Origin: Hypoxylon rubiginosum
Taxonomy: Eukaryota > Ascomycota > Sordariomycetes > Xylariales > Hypoxylaceae
DNA: 64,000 bases
Direction: 5' to 3'
NCBI GenBank assembly: GCA_902806565.1
Contig: CADCXA010000016.1
Span: 1,302,001 to 1,366,000 of the forward strand
The stretch's first letter is position 1; every line of letters begins with the position of its first letter. The position numbers and the translations under genes are program-made. Below the pieces are notes generated by a model. That model did no database searches, was not told the DNA's origin, and saw only the letters and a program-made list of their open reading frames with translations. Positions 1 to 12,159 of the stretch are shown in pieces.

Positions 1-78
1 GTAGTTCGGTCGTGCACCTTGCATGAGGGTTGGTGAGATTGCAGCGTCGTGTTTGCCGTTGATGCGTCGATGTAGGTA

Positions 79-106
79 GCATGAGGCATGAGGCATGAGG
101 CATAAG
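79..106. repeat. 7-bp tandem repeat, four units
   Basis: The unit GCATGAG occurs three times exactly at 79-99 and a fourth time with one change at 100-106. Confidence 0.8.
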
Positions 107-463
107 AGGGCACGAGGTATGACCCCCGAATCCCCGCCTTCCCTTTTGCTCGTCTGACTGACTGGATTACGCGGCGAAGTGCTCTACCAGGACGGCTGGA
201 CGGTGGACGATGCCTGACATCAGGCCTTCTAAGGCGTCCGGGACTTGGCTTGGCAGAAAAGGGGCCAGAGTTCGGGCAGTCGGGTCAGGTCGGGGCTAAC
301 CCCAAAGTCCAAAGTCGAAGCCGGAATAAAAATGGAGCCGGGGCGGCGCTAGGGCGTTTGCATGGATAAGATGGTTTGTTTTAGAAATTCGTGGGGGTTG
401 TATTTCTTTCTTTTTCGTCACTGGGCACTGCACAAGCACAGGGCTAGGGAGGGCTCCAGGGGC

Positions 464-496
464 TCTAGCAGTTCTAGCAGTTCTAGCAGTTCTAGC
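464..496. repeat. 9-bp tandem repeat, about 3.7 units
   Basis: The unit TCTAGCAGT is repeated exactly at 464-472, 473-481 and 482-490, with a partial copy to 496. A looser 11-bp repeat with unit GGGCTGTTACG follows at about 530-562. A serine-rich reading frame across this stretch is simply the translated repeat. Confidence 0.8.
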
Positions 497-1300
497 TGGT
501 ATCGTACAGGGCTACTACGGACAGTACGGGGGCTGTTACGGGGCTGTTACGGGGCTGCTACAGGGCCCTGCCTAGCGAGCCCCGGAATACGCTGAGATCC
601 ACTAGACTTCCCCCACGCCACGCTTAGAGGGGCTGGAGGGTGGAGGGGTCCGCTAAAGCACACCCCCCTCACTTCCAATTTCTCCCCTTCCATTTTCGAT
701 TTTCAAGGAACAAAAGGAAAAGGCCAAAGGCTTCACCGCATATTCCAATGGTACAGTACATGGATCATTTCGCCCCATATGTTCGTCCAACAAGATGCAA
801 GACTGCAAGATAACCTGGTACTCCTATTACCAGCTCCACAATGGCCCTGACTACCTACCTGGGTACATGTATCTGAACCCTGAGATACTTGGGCGCGCGC
901 CGAGGACCAGACGACCTAGAATCACCGGGCTCGCCAGGCCTTGCCAGGCCTTGCATCTTTGTCCCGTTTTCCCATACCTGCCTGACCAGAGGAGCCAATT
1001 ACTCTTGGACAAGCCTATGCAAGACCCTACATAGTAATGCAGTGCGCAGCAGCGTAGGTCTGGCGTTTCTCGGTCCTCCGTGTCGCTGTCAGAGGTGCAT
1101 TTTAGCTAAGCCACAGACAACTCCTTGGTGGTACAATCAATCATACCCATACCTCATTATTCGTCTCTGGTTTCCTTGAACCTGGTTGGACTTGGTTCCC
1201 CTGCTCAGGGGAAGAAAAGTCCAACAAGCACATGACACTCACCCCCACGCTGGCACATATACGGCGATTTGCCTTGGCCCTTGATCAGTACTTCGTACAT

Positions 1301-1356
1301 GCCTACATGCCTACATGCCTACATGCCTACATGCCTACATGCCTACATGCCTACCT
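1301..1356. repeat. 8-bp minisatellite GCCTACAT
   Basis: Six exact copies of GCCTACAT run from 1301 to 1348. A diverged seventh copy (GCCTACCT) grades into the CCTACCTA-type sequence that is common across this window's spacers. Confidence 0.85.
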
Positions 1357-1979
1357 AACATAGTAGTAGGAACCAGTAGTCTCTCGATTATTGCCCAGTC
1401 GAGCCCGTCAGGTCTTGCCCTGCCAGTAATATTTCGAGTTGACCAAGTACATCCACAGGTACTAGGCGGCTCTTTCGGTCATCGTTTGATACTTCTGCAA
1501 GCCTATTGGGCTGTCCCCGTCCAAAGGAGGATCGGGTGGCTAGCCAGTTGAGTCTTGTGCTGACCTAGTCTTAGTCTTCACTTTGTGCCCTTCCACCTAC
1601 CTAGGTAGGAGGTAGGTAGTCTCGTCGGCTCGGATGAAGCAAACACCTAGCATTACACATAAGGTTCCATCTATCTTCCAGAAAATGTCAAGGTATATAA
1701 GTCACCATTGCCCCCCTGACTCTCGAGGGTTTACGTATCCTTCTATCGTCCCTTCCCCTTACCAACACATACCTGCTTAAACTTCCTCGTCTTCCTTCAT
1801 CGACCTAGCTTTATTGTAAATTCTAGTGCCTCGCGTAAACTAGGTGATCTCTTATTTACTTACACGCCTCTCTGCCCACTACTTCATCCCAACCTTTGCA
1901 TTTGCTTTGGCAGTCTTTTCTTCCACTGTCGAATTTACAACACACGTCTCCCAAACTGTTATTAAGTCTAACATACCCG

Positions 1980-2918
1980 ATGACGGAGTTTCTAGAGTCA
2001 ACCCGCTCTCTGCCCGATGGGGTCTACGTTCCCACCGTGGCTTTCTTCAAACAGAATGACGACATCGACTTAGAAGCAACTCAACGCCACGCCATTCACC
2101 TTGCCGAGGCTGGTGTTTCCGGCCTCGTGGTGCATGGCTCGAATGGAGAGGCGGTCCATCTGAGCAGGGAAGAGCGCAGCCTCGTTATTAAGACCACACG
2201 GGCTGCCCTAGACCAGTCAGACCACCACCTCATGCCTCTCATCGCCGGCTGTGGAGCGCAGTCTACGCGCGAGACGATCCAGCTATGTCGGGATGCTGCC
2301 AGCGCCGGTGCTAGCCATGCTATCATACTGCCTCCTGCGTACTATGGCGGGATTCTCAATACCTCGAAGATCGTCCAGCATTTCTACGATGTCGCCGATT
2401 CTAGCCCGATCCCAGTTGTGATCTACAACTACCCTGGAGCTTGCTCTGGTCTAGATCTATCTTCCGACACAATTCTCCAGGTTGCTAAGCACTCTAACGT
2501 TCACGGCGTCAAACTCACCTGTGGAAACACGGGGAAATTGGCTCGCATTGTTGATGGAGCCAAGCCCAGTTTCTTCGTCGCCGGAGGTAGCGCAGACTTC
2601 ATTCTGCAGGGTCTTGTTGTAGGCGGACACGGCACCATCGCCGGAACTGCCAACCTGGTGCCCCGAGCCTGTGTCCGAATCTGCGAGCTATTCCACGCCG
2701 GCGAGCTGAAGGAGGCGAGAAGGCTGCAAGCCATTGTCGCCAAGGCAGACTGGATCGCCATCCAAACCGGCTTTGCCGGAGTGAAGGCTGCTTTGCAGCA
2801 CTTGGAGGGATATGGCGGGGAACCCAGAAAGCCGTGTGGACTGCCAAGTGGCGAGCAGATGGACATGATTACTAATGGGTTCGAAGAGGTGATGGCTCTA
2901 GAGCGGAGCTTCATCTAA
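1980..2918 (+). CDS. DapA-family (dihydrodipicolinate synthase-like) class I aldolase
   Basis: Single-exon protein of 312 residues, the usual length for the DHDPS/N-acetylneuraminate lyase family, which makes or breaks C-C bonds through a lysine Schiff base. The frame is open further upstream, but the ATG at 1980 is preferred because the family's N-terminal strand (residues 14-22) follows it directly. Visible landmarks are a GSNGE pyruvate-binding loop at residues 53-57, the YNYPG motif with the catalytic Tyr at 149, and the Schiff-base lysine in GVKLT at residue 178. Ascomycetes have no lysine-forming DHDPS. Family knowledge therefore points to a catabolic 2-keto-acid aldolase, such as 2-keto-3-deoxy-L-galactonate aldolase of D-galacturonate breakdown or 4-hydroxy-2-oxoglutarate aldolase, but the sequence does not settle the substrate. 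No targeting peptide is seen, so it is probably cytosolic. No pathway neighbours are present. Confidence 0.88.
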   Translation: MTEFLESTRSLPDGVYVPTVAFFKQNDDIDLEATQRHAIHLAEAGVSGLVVHGSNGEAVHLSREERSLVIKTTRAALDQSDHHLMPLIAGCGAQSTRETIQLCRDAASAGASHAIILPPAYYGGILNTSKIVQHFYDVADSSPIPVVIYNYPGACSGLDLSSDTILQVAKHSNVHGVKLTCGNTGKLARIVDGAKPSFFVAGGSADFILQGLVVGGHGTIAGTANLVPRACVRICELFHAGELKEARRLQAIVAKADWIAIQTGFAGVKAALQHLEGYGGEPRKPCGLPSGEQMDMITNGFEEVMALERSFI

Positions 2919-5900
2919 AGGGGTCTAAAGGGAGATCCGGGGGTTGAGAATTGGGGGAAGAGATCCTGCTCGCGAACTACTATGTACGACGGGAAGAAAC
3001 ATGGGGCTCAATAGGTCCCTGCTGTTGAGTGGACCGCGCGCTTGGCGTTGCAAGTTTGAACTGGCGTTACCTGGACGGAATAGCGCCAAAATTAGGTACG
3101 GAGACAAGATGCCTTTGACTGGTGGTGGGTGGAGGATGCTTTGGCTGGACAGCTTCTAAAAATGGGCGTTCAAATAGCTGTTAGTTTAGGTAATGGCAAA
3201 AGGCTTTAGACTATGTAGATCTCCAGATAAATATGATCCGCGAGGATTCTCATAGCCACGTCCCGACCTGGTGCATATTCGTTTCTTCCCTTGTACGATA
3301 TATGGGTTCGTGATACTACCCAGTACGCCTACAAGGAAACGCTACAAGCTGCAGATGCCTTCGAGGGAGGTGGGTAATGGCCTGTTTTGACCAGGAGCAG
3401 CAGGAGGAATACCTAATGGACCTATTACATACCTCCTAGTGTGCCATCCGCATGCCTCAGTCCCCATGTTGTTTTTTTTATTTCGCACCGCCAAAAATAT
3501 CGCGAGACTCGAATAGTAGGTGAGTATGGCGGTTAGAACCCAACGGCTAACCATGACACCCACCCTGCCACCCACCCCCTTATTCCCGACTGGCGCAAAA
3601 CGCCACCAATTCTTCTCTGCCACGCTGCCGCATTACCCCAACCCAGCTCACATCCTCACATCCATGACGGCACATCGCATGCCGCGTCCTACATGGCCGA
3701 ACATCGCAGCTCTCACCCATTGGAAACACGTCCATCACCCGAGACACTCGCAGGCACGACAGCAGGAACACAAGACACACAAGACCCTTTCGCATCGTGC
3801 ATCTCGAAGGCCATCTCCAGACAGTCCCAGTCGGTCACCCGTCAAGTCCTGCCATAGTCTGCCATAGCCATGCAGTCTCCGCAGATCCCCCGAGCTTTTC
3901 TCTTTCTAGCCCTGTACCCCGCAGTCCGGGACCTGCAGGGCAAGCCGCGCTAATCGGCCCCCGGGGTGGCCGCCCTTTTTGGGGGTGGCCATTGCTACGA
4001 GAAGATGCAAAGAATAACGCACGATACGATCGTCACCCAGCGTTTGTCGCGCTATCTACCGTACTCTGCCGTACTTGCAAGTACCTGTCTACGCGCTGAA
4101 CCCGTACGCATATCGGCCCAAGTTAGGAAAGTTAGGAACGCCATGCACCCAACGGTAGTATTCCCCTACAGGACCTCGGGTATGTATGTCATGTTGAAAG
4201 TACCACATACCTATTTCGCCAGTACTGGCACTAACACCAACAACTTACCACCGCGAGGATCCCTCTCGGCAACCCATTGCCAGTGACCTGGTTTTCTGAC
4301 CCGCCCGGGATCTGTCCAGCTTGTTTGCTTACCTATTTCGCCGGATCGGTCTGACATCCTGTCTTACGAGCCTAGCATGGCTGCAACGTAGTTAAGTAAT
4401 AGGACGGCCTCTGATGGGGCCAGTGTTCATGAAAGCTGCGTCTCGTGTTGCGACTGCGGAGACTCTATCACGAAAAAGAGGGAGTGGCAACGAAACAGAC
4501 CAGGAACTTTTCAAGCTCGGGCGTTTTTCCCCTCTTCTGTCTAGCTCTGACCTAGTGGTTTCGAACGCCTTTCGAATGGCTCCAACTGGGCATTAACGGC
4601 CGTTATATGATGACACGGGCTATAGATGAAGGAATGGTAAAAAGACACGGCAAGGCTCTCGGGTTGTGTCGCGTGACGGCATTGGACAAGGAGCTGGACA
4701 GGCCCGGATCGGGCAACTCTAGGAGTTAGGGCTTACGTGGAATATGTCGAGTTGGAAAAAGACCTCATCGAATCCTATGGTCTTACAATCGTCTGGCCTT
4801 CCCTCACGGCTGCGTAATTTCTTCCAGACTGCGAAAGACAGATAATCATATGCAGAGTAGATCATTAAAGAACGATCCCCCCCGTCCCCCCGAACCCGAA
4901 CGACGAGCCGGGGAATCGGATGACCCCCACAGCATATAAAAAGGAAGAATAACGTGTTGCATGGATGTTTGCTACCCTTTTCCCCACAAGCCATCTAGGA
5001 TCAGGAGGGGTTTTCCACCCATAGATTTATCTCGTTATAAAGTGACAAAAGGGGGCGCCAAACTGCACCCTGTGATCAGCCTAGTCGTCGGTCATCCCCC
5101 CTCTTCTGTCCCTCAGTCCCTCAACCAAAAACGTTCGCATGCGGGAATACGAGACCTGATACGTATGAATACGTATGTACATACCTTCCTACCTACTTAC
5201 ACCTACGCTATTTAAAATACGCCGTCAGGTTGGGGGGCAAATTGATGCAACGCAAAGCATGCCGGCACCCACCAGACAAACTACCGTCGACTATGCATAC
5301 CTAGGAAGAACAAGCGTGGGGTTCGCGTTTGCCTCGGCTGCGTGGCAAAAGACCTGGGAGATGCATCCAGTCGCTGTATGCAGTCAGCACTGAAAAGAGG
5401 GTGCCCGTCTACGAATCCCACGAGGCGACGGCGGCTGGTTGATAATCCGCCTCGAACCAGTTGAAATCTGCAGAAAACCTCAACGAGATGTACCATTTCC
5501 TTGCTCCCTGGTAATTCACAAGGTAAGACGGCATCAATCCGTCCGAAGTCCTACCAAGGTTCAGCAATACCTACCTCCTCGCCCGAAAGTCGTCGATAAG
5601 GTCTTTTTGCTTTTTTTTCACTGGCACGAGAACTCAAGAGGTTCGGCTAGAGGACGCGCAATCCGTCAGCTTTCGTGCTGTTCCAAGATTAGGTAGAGGG
5701 GGACCCTGCGGCACCCACCCTGCGGCTGACACAAGAAAGAAGGGAGAAGAAAAGAGCAGAACGTCGAACAACGTCGAACAATGTCAGAACCCTATCAGAC
5801 AGCTGTCATGGGCACATGGCATGAAGCCCAAACCCACGAAGCCACCAAAGCCACCAAAGCCACATCGGCTATTGCGGCATGGGTTCCCTCAGCGTTGGTG

Positions 5901-8059
5901 TTTCTAGTGTGTGTCCAGTACCGTACCACCGGTGCCGACGAGGATTGGTAGACTGGAGAGCGCCATGCTGGGATTGAACGCTCCCCTGGTACCGGATCGG
6001 GTATCCGGCGGTTCGCGACCTAGTTATTATGGGTAGGACTCGGATACTCCCGTCGCCTGCTTTCCTTCTTTTTCGCTACATACGCATTGCTTTTAGTGCA
6101 GATCTAAGCCAGGACAGGACGCGCGACAACGACCATTGGACGGTATCGTCGGTTTCGCGATCTACTGGCCGTATCAGGTAACTCGGTCACGTCGATAAGA
6201 ACCGAATAGGAACATTTATTTCCGCGTTATTTACCGATATCTTGTTGCCTCGTTTCTAAACCTTTATAGGACTGTTCCCCCGAGGCTCGTACTCTCTTAT
6301 TGCTCCTAGAGTCGATCTCCAAGGTGTCACTTCCGCCTTTACGTCGAGGAAGACATGCCACGAGAACCCCCACGCCCAGTTTCAACTTAGTCATACGAGG
6401 ATTTGCGGTGAGCTACCTTGAGCCTGCAGATTTGCGCCACAAGGTCGGGCTTTCTACGTGGCCCCCCGGTCAAGCTTCCATGAAATTACTGGGTAGTAGT
6501 TGGGCAGTGTTCCATCGTTGTCTTGTCTGAGGCTTGTGGTATGTATGATCTTATCGCAGACAATTTCCTAGCGAACGTTTACAAAACTGTTTACGGCGGT
6601 GTGACCAGGCGTAACTATAGTCCCTCCTCCATAAATCCCTGCTCGACCCCTATTCTACAGACACGTAGCATCTCACCGAAAGATTAAAGAAAGGTAGGTA
6701 AGCAAAGAAAAAAAAGGAAAAATTGCATATCCTATGCAGTCGTGGCCTTCATAATACGGACTTTTTATAACCCACCAAGAAATTACATCTTAAATAAATG
6801 TCATCTCCGATAGGCGTTCAACTATGGGCCCCCAATATTCATGTACGATTTAAATTTAGATCCACGCGTATTTTTCTGTGTCCCTTGAGCATCGAGCCAA
6901 TAAATTACGGCCTTGGACACACACTCTTATCAACGTGTGATTTTCAGCATAGATCGTCCCATGGATTATATGCATAATCGGCGGGCGATCGTTGATACGA
7001 TCGCAGAAACCATCCCCACGCCCATATCCCGTGGCTGGTCGTCACGATGCAGGAAAGATCACACTCTGGGTAATCCGTACGCCTCAGATAAAACTAAACA
7101 CCCACATACCTGCGTACAACATGCAGTTAATCGTTGCTTGCGGATCTTGCCCACTGGACACACCGAGAACGGAGGTCTCAAACTGTACTTCCACGACCTA
7201 TTGATAATGAGTGACAATCCAGCTCAAAGGAAGCCACTCGCATATTGTTGCCGCCAATTGAGCCGGGAGGAAAACTGCTCAAAAGAATCCCAAGATCAAG
7301 TATGTCATTCCGACTGCTGTAGGCACCAAGGGTTAAGATATCGCAGCAAGGCTACGGAAAGGATACACAATACTTGCCCCCCTTTTCAAATTGATCGAGG
7401 TCCAATCCGACTAAATTATAATCCCTATTTCGCTCATATAGCTAACCGCAAGTGGAAAAACTGGGATGGATTGTGTAACTCAGCAATTCAAATCTATAAG
7501 GATACCTAGTGGGAGGGTCAAATCTAGAGTTTTGTGATCTCACCTTAGTCCCCTCGCATCTAGTCTCCTTAGTCGCTATCGCGAGTAATTTCTACGTGTA
7601 AGCTGTCAGGACCTTAGCCCATACCATCTGGATAGGGCCACGAACCTGTTGGTCACCCTTAGGACCTCGAAAGAAGTCACGAGTTCCCTATGGCCCGAAT
7701 AAGGGGCTAAGAGGCCTGTATAGGGGTTACGGGCTTGTTAGTATTAAGGAAGGGATGAGCTTGGGAGCTAGGCCTCCTGGCGTATAGGTACCTCTGTCCT
7801 GAGTTTATAGCTCTTCGTATGTATAACAACATAGCTGTTTCCTTATCGCATGGTTGGCTTCGTCACACAAGCAATCAAACCAGCTTTCGTACTGAGGTAC
7901 CTATTTAGTAATAGATCACGTACCTATGTATAACTCTCCTAACTTACAGATTGCCTTTTACGTACGATACTATAGGATTTCAGAATACCAAGTTTTGTAA
8001 TCGTTTATGGTTTGTTGGTGGGTAATAATCACGAGAAGTGCAATCAATAAAGGTAAGCT
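2919..8059. other. Long gene-poor spacer, becoming low-GC after about 6.5 kb
   Basis: I see no gene with recognisable domains. Open frames are short and lack family features. One of 198 codons (6913-7509, + strand) has no motif, no introns and odd composition; it may be chance or the remains of an old mobile element. From roughly 6.5 kb the sequence is A/T-richer and stop-dense, merging into the foldback element at 8.06 kb. Confidence 0.45.
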
Positions 8060-8880
8060 TGGCAAGACGTTAACCGTCCTGACCCCCTTTTTGTAATGTT
8101 TTACACCAAAACCCTACCTTTTTTAACAACGAATAACTTCACCAATTGAAGAGCTATTAAATTAAAGAAATTCTAGTATGTGCCCAACTGGTCACACAGT
8201 CTCTTAAAGACTACACGCTAGGTATAGATGAGTTATCGCGCTGGGATTGCAAGGATGATAAGACATTACGAGAGGTACTACATTCCCTTATACAATTTAG
8301 GTGTAATAGTAAGTGCCTACAAAGCTCGCGATTTATCAGCAACGCAGTTTTCTGTTATAATAAAAAAATATGCATATATTCCTAAAGCTTAATTAAGTAT
8401 TATGGTAACGGTATTCGAGTTTTCCAGATTCTAATCGTGAAGATATTAAAGGTTGAAATCCTCCACTAAATACGCCCTCTTTTCCCCATATAAGAAAGGC
8501 GGCAGATCTAGGTAAAGAGTTCAAGCTTTAATATCTTCATGAATAAAATATAGAAAATTTTCAAAACATATATCAAATATGCCAAGGGGCTCCAATATCA
8601 TCACTCTTTTGGCGATGTATTACCTGTTTTCATAGGGCCTTATTAATGTAGCTAATTTGTATGGGGTGATGAAGTACTGCCTTATTATCCTCGTAATTCC
8701 AACGCGAAAGCTTGTCTATACCTGGTAAGGATTCCTTGAGGCACTATCTGGTCAATCGGGAATTTGGTAGAGTTTTACAATCTAATAACTATTTAATTGG
8801 TGAAGTTATTAGTGGTTAAAAAATGTGACAGAAAGGGGAATCCCGTCAAAAAGTAGGTCAAGACGGTTAGGTCCTTGATC
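8060..8880. mobile_element. Foldback (long inverted repeat) element with transition-biased arms
   Basis: Two arms of roughly 260 bp face each other around a centre near 8471. Paired blocks were aligned by eye against the reverse complement. 8071-8084 and 8856-8869 match at 13 of 14 positions. 8119-8163 and 8779-8823 match at 39 of 45. 8218-8265 and 8678-8725 match at 37 of 48, and 10 of those 11 differences are transitions. The blocks stay collinear, so this is one long inverted repeat and not scattered similarity. A shorter inverted repeat (8436-8457 with 8520-8541, 20 of 22) sits inside. There is no transposase frame, and I could not identify a target-site duplication. It resembles a MITE/foldback element damaged by RIP. 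It starts about 100 bp beyond the stop of the GH16 gene. Confidence 0.7.
8436..8541. repeat. Inner inverted repeat of the foldback element
   Basis: The 22-nt arms at 8436-8457 and 8520-8541 match at 20 of 22 positions around a 62-nt spacer. Their centre (about 8488) is offset by about 17 bp from the centre of the outer arms, which suggests either an indel in one half or an independent nested hairpin. Confidence 0.7.
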
Positions 8881-8977
8881 TCAGCCTGCCTTATTGAATA
8901 TAATTATATAGATTTTATTAATATCATCAAGGTATCCAAAACATATGAACTCGAACGTGAATAGAATTTGAAATCTA

Positions 8978-10408
8978 TCACAGACATTGAGAATAGTAAT
9001 CGTTTTGGAACCTGCAAGTCGATCCAGAAGCGCAGGCCGTGCACCCATTCCACGACTTTCCAGCACACTGGCCGTACTTAGCCGAAGAGCATGCCCCGGG
9101 TGTTTGGCCACCACCAGGTGCTGTGTGGCATGTTAGATAGGTAGAGAGATAGAAGTAAGAAGAACAGCAGGCGCACTACTTACTTTGAGGCCCGGATATC
9201 AACACCGGAGTGCCGGTCTTCGAGGTCAGATCGATACTGCAGGTGTTCACACAATTTCCCCCAGCGCCGGGGTTAGTGGATGGATTTCCTGGCGTCGGAT
9301 CCGTCGAATTATAGACAACGTCAATCCATTGAATCTGCATCTCTGCGGACGAACCGACGGTCATATTACCACTCCACTATAACCTGAGTCAGCGATTACC
9401 ACTTGAGGTAAGATGGGTATTTAAGGACTCGAGACATGTCGCGGGAATGATGGCTTCTCAGTGAGTCCAATTTGTGAGATCGTTACCCCGAGACAGGTTG
9501 AAAGGGGGAGAAAGGTAACTCGTGATGTTGCTTACGCTGCCACCGTCGCTCCAACTATTAAACATCACACGGCTTGCGTCTCGAGGTGCCTGAAACTGAA
9601 TGGAAGACATGAGCTGGCCGTCGATTAACCAGCTCGTAGAACCCGGGGTCCAATCCATCCGGTGGTACTGCCAATTCGACCAGTCCACACGGTTCGGGAT
9701 TGAGACGTTGCGAGTCGCCTCGGGAATTTCGCCTGCAGAATTCCAAGAGGGCTGGTTCGTGTACTGAATGGAGTATTTGGGATCCACTGTCCTGACCTCG
9801 AGGTCGGCCTCCTGCACTTGAGCGAGTTGCGACGCCTCCCGAAATGTGAACATGGCTGTGATGGCTCCGGGAGCGCCCTTAGTACGGGCATACATACGGA
9901 TCGACAGGTAGCGATAGCCGAGAGAGACGGACTCGATCTCGGAGGCCGACTGGAAGGTATTGTGGCGCATAGTCCGCATCACCATGTACGTTTGGGATCC
10001 TGCGCGCGGATCGGTGTTCCTGTCGAAGTAGATATTGTTTGCCGAGTTGACCATGAGGACCGTGGCGTCGCTTCCGGTAACGTCTGGATTCCCGTTCATG
10101 AGGGCGCTATTGTTCCAATTCTGGATGGACCACATGCTCGTCCAAGCAGCATCCGAGAAGTAGCTATTCGCTACAGGGGCGTCGGCGCTTGCATGAGGGT
10201 CGTTAATAGGAGACGGCACTCGGACGTATTGGGATTTGTCCCTGAAGTCAAAGAAGCGATGGTGTGTGAAGTAGTGAGAAGATGTCGCGTTCGTCCTGTA
10301 ACAGTTGCATCTTGAATCCGTTACTAGGGGGTAGTTCTGCGCGAGGACCGCGGGTAGCACTGAGCATATGACTACCAACGTAGTCGCAAACGCCCAGTTC
10401 CTAAGCAT
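8978..10408 (-). CDS. Secreted GH16 family glucanase-like protein with C-terminal CBM1; donor site of intron 1 abnormal
   Basis: Model: exons 10408-9461, 9376-9184 and 9120-8978, 427 residues. Residues 1-23 form a signal peptide ending in VLA before Gln24. The ConA-like GH16 fold carries the catalytic EADLE motif (ExDxE) at 200-204. After intron 1 the frame resumes at WSGNMTVG, the conserved end of this fungal subfamily. Intron 2 (9183-9121) has a clean GTAAGT donor and leads through a Gly/Pro linker to a 35-residue family 1 cellulose-binding module (YGQC...SWNG...YYSQCL) before TGA. It is an extracellular enzyme acting on beta-glucans or similar wall polysaccharides, anchored to cellulose. 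Oddity: intron 1 (9460-9377) has a good TATAG acceptor, but exon 1 ends CAC followed by TGAGAAG, with no GT. Without splicing there, translation stops at once after residue 316 and the CBM is lost. Either the allele is damaged, a base is missing in the assembly, or a non-canonical donor is used. Confidence 0.82.
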
Positions 10409-12159
10409 GGCTGACTTTCAAACTAAAGAATTTTACTGCTTAGCTATTCAAGTGCTGAGTTTGGCACTTCTCCCTAATTTATTGTGTTTACTCGAACAAG
10501 GTGGATCCCTCGCATAAGGACAGAGGTGAACGAGGTTATTATACAGATTCAGAGCAGATGGCGCAATGCTTTCCCACCAAGGGCATGGCAGCGGGATAAA
10601 ACCAGAGGAATCCATGACCAAGGCCTTCATGCCGGACCAAGTTATATTATGTTTCTTGTTCGAACATTCAATGAGACATTCGCGGTGGGCATCACGGCTC
10701 GGGGGGTTCCAGACCTTTAGACGGGAAAAGGAAGTTGTTCCACGTCACGGCGCGTGGCAATAGGGCAGTGAAAATTCATAATGCATTCAGCAGTATAATC
10801 AAGCTTTTTTGCAGGGGACCATTGTCCCATTTGCGGGGAACTGCCAGATCCGGATCATCGTCAGGGGAAGAAACATGGTCCGGATAAATTGCATCGTCGA
10901 GTCAAGGTGTCTTGACTTGTAATGCCAACGTCCTCATATTGGTTATAAGGACGGCATTTCTCCCTGATGCCGGAAGAAAAAAAACCTTGCGCAGTTCGTA
11001 ATGCGATGGTAGCATTGCGGAACAGGAGTCAAGTAACATGTCTTGTCTAGGTATAGGCATGGCGAAGTAGTGGATGATGGGGGTTGCGGATGTAACTATT
11101 CTGTAATAAGATCATCTAGAGAGATCTGATATATGGATTCGAGCACTACCTTACCATCTCTAGAGCCGAAATGGTGGTGCGATGCTACTGCTACATGACA
11201 CGCCGGTCATTGTCGAGGCCATATTGCCTGTATCTAGCTGCCGAAGCTATTAATATCCGACTTTCATCTCTTACGTAAAAGCTGGCGGCAAAGGGATTCT
11301 GTAAGAAATTGTTTAAGAGCCTAAAAAGATGGCCGTTTGGTCTTCCGTTGATACCTAGGTACCTAGGACGTTGGGTTAAGGTACTAAGGTACCTACCTAC
11401 AGACTACGGGTATGTACTCGCGGTCTGCAAGGTTCTGGCCACGATTTTCGCCCCTTTGAGATTACCGAGCATGGGGTAAAGTCCTACCTGGAAGGTTACA
11501 TGTAGAACCTATCGTAGCGAAGTACAAACCCCAAAATAGGCCTATTATGCTTTCCTATCATTGGCCCCCTTTTCAAGTCTTCGAACAAGACAGCGGGATT
11601 TGAAAATCAATAGGATTAAACATGGTATTAAGTAAGACTACCTCTTATAATTCAGATATTATAGCATGGAGTTTACTAGGTTGTGGTCAGAGATGTCAGG
11701 GGAACTGGGATGATTTCTGGCGCTTTTGCTTTTCTGCCAAAGTACAATACATACAGGTATTGACAGAATACATGGACGCCTATCATTATCAGAAAAGTTC
11801 GGTTTTGTATTACACGAAAGTGCAGTTTCTATCACACCGTTGCAGCCTAGAGTCCTCGTTTGTTTACCCCCGCGTTTGCTCTCAGAAAGCGAGCAAAGAA
11901 GGAGTGAGTTGCTGGAGTTGACCTTGATTCTCTCTATTCTCTCTACCCCCCTGGTTGCCTGGTAACCTCGCAGCCTTACCTGGATACCAGGTAGTAACAA
12001 TAACGTTGTTATTGCTGCCTAATCAACGCCAATTTAACTCAGACTCTGAGTAACAATTAGTTGAAAACTAGACCTTCTTTCTGTTTCTCTTGTAGACCTC
12101 AACCACCGAATAGTGGAACAAGGCAACAAACAACACTTTAACCAACTAACACTCACACA
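10409..12159. other. Divergent spacer between GH16 and GTPase genes
   Basis: No gene is recognised. There are CCTAGGTACC-type palindromes at about 11350-11400, and the promoter/leader of the GTPase gene occupies the right end. That leader is pyrimidine-rich at 12070-12095 with a TTCTCTTGTAG that could be a 5'-UTR intron acceptor. Confidence 0.4.

Larger units (their letters stand above)
1..1979. other. Gene-free left end with short tandem repeats
   Basis: No convincing gene is visible. The stretch holds several small tandem repeats (listed separately) and, near its right end, the upstream region of the aldolase gene. A TATATAA at 1694-1700 lies about 280 bp before that start codon and is followed by pyrimidine-rich sequence, which fits a fungal promoter and leader. 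Confidence 0.5.

Noticed and set aside
1896..1979. 28-residue N-terminal extension of the DapA-family aldolase from an upstream ATG
   Set aside because: The extension lies in the leader and has no conserved features; the ATG at 1980 fits the family start.
5960..5990. GGGATTGAACGCTCC as a reverse-strand tRNA T-arm
   Set aside because: The T-stem bases do not pair and no other tRNA parts are present.
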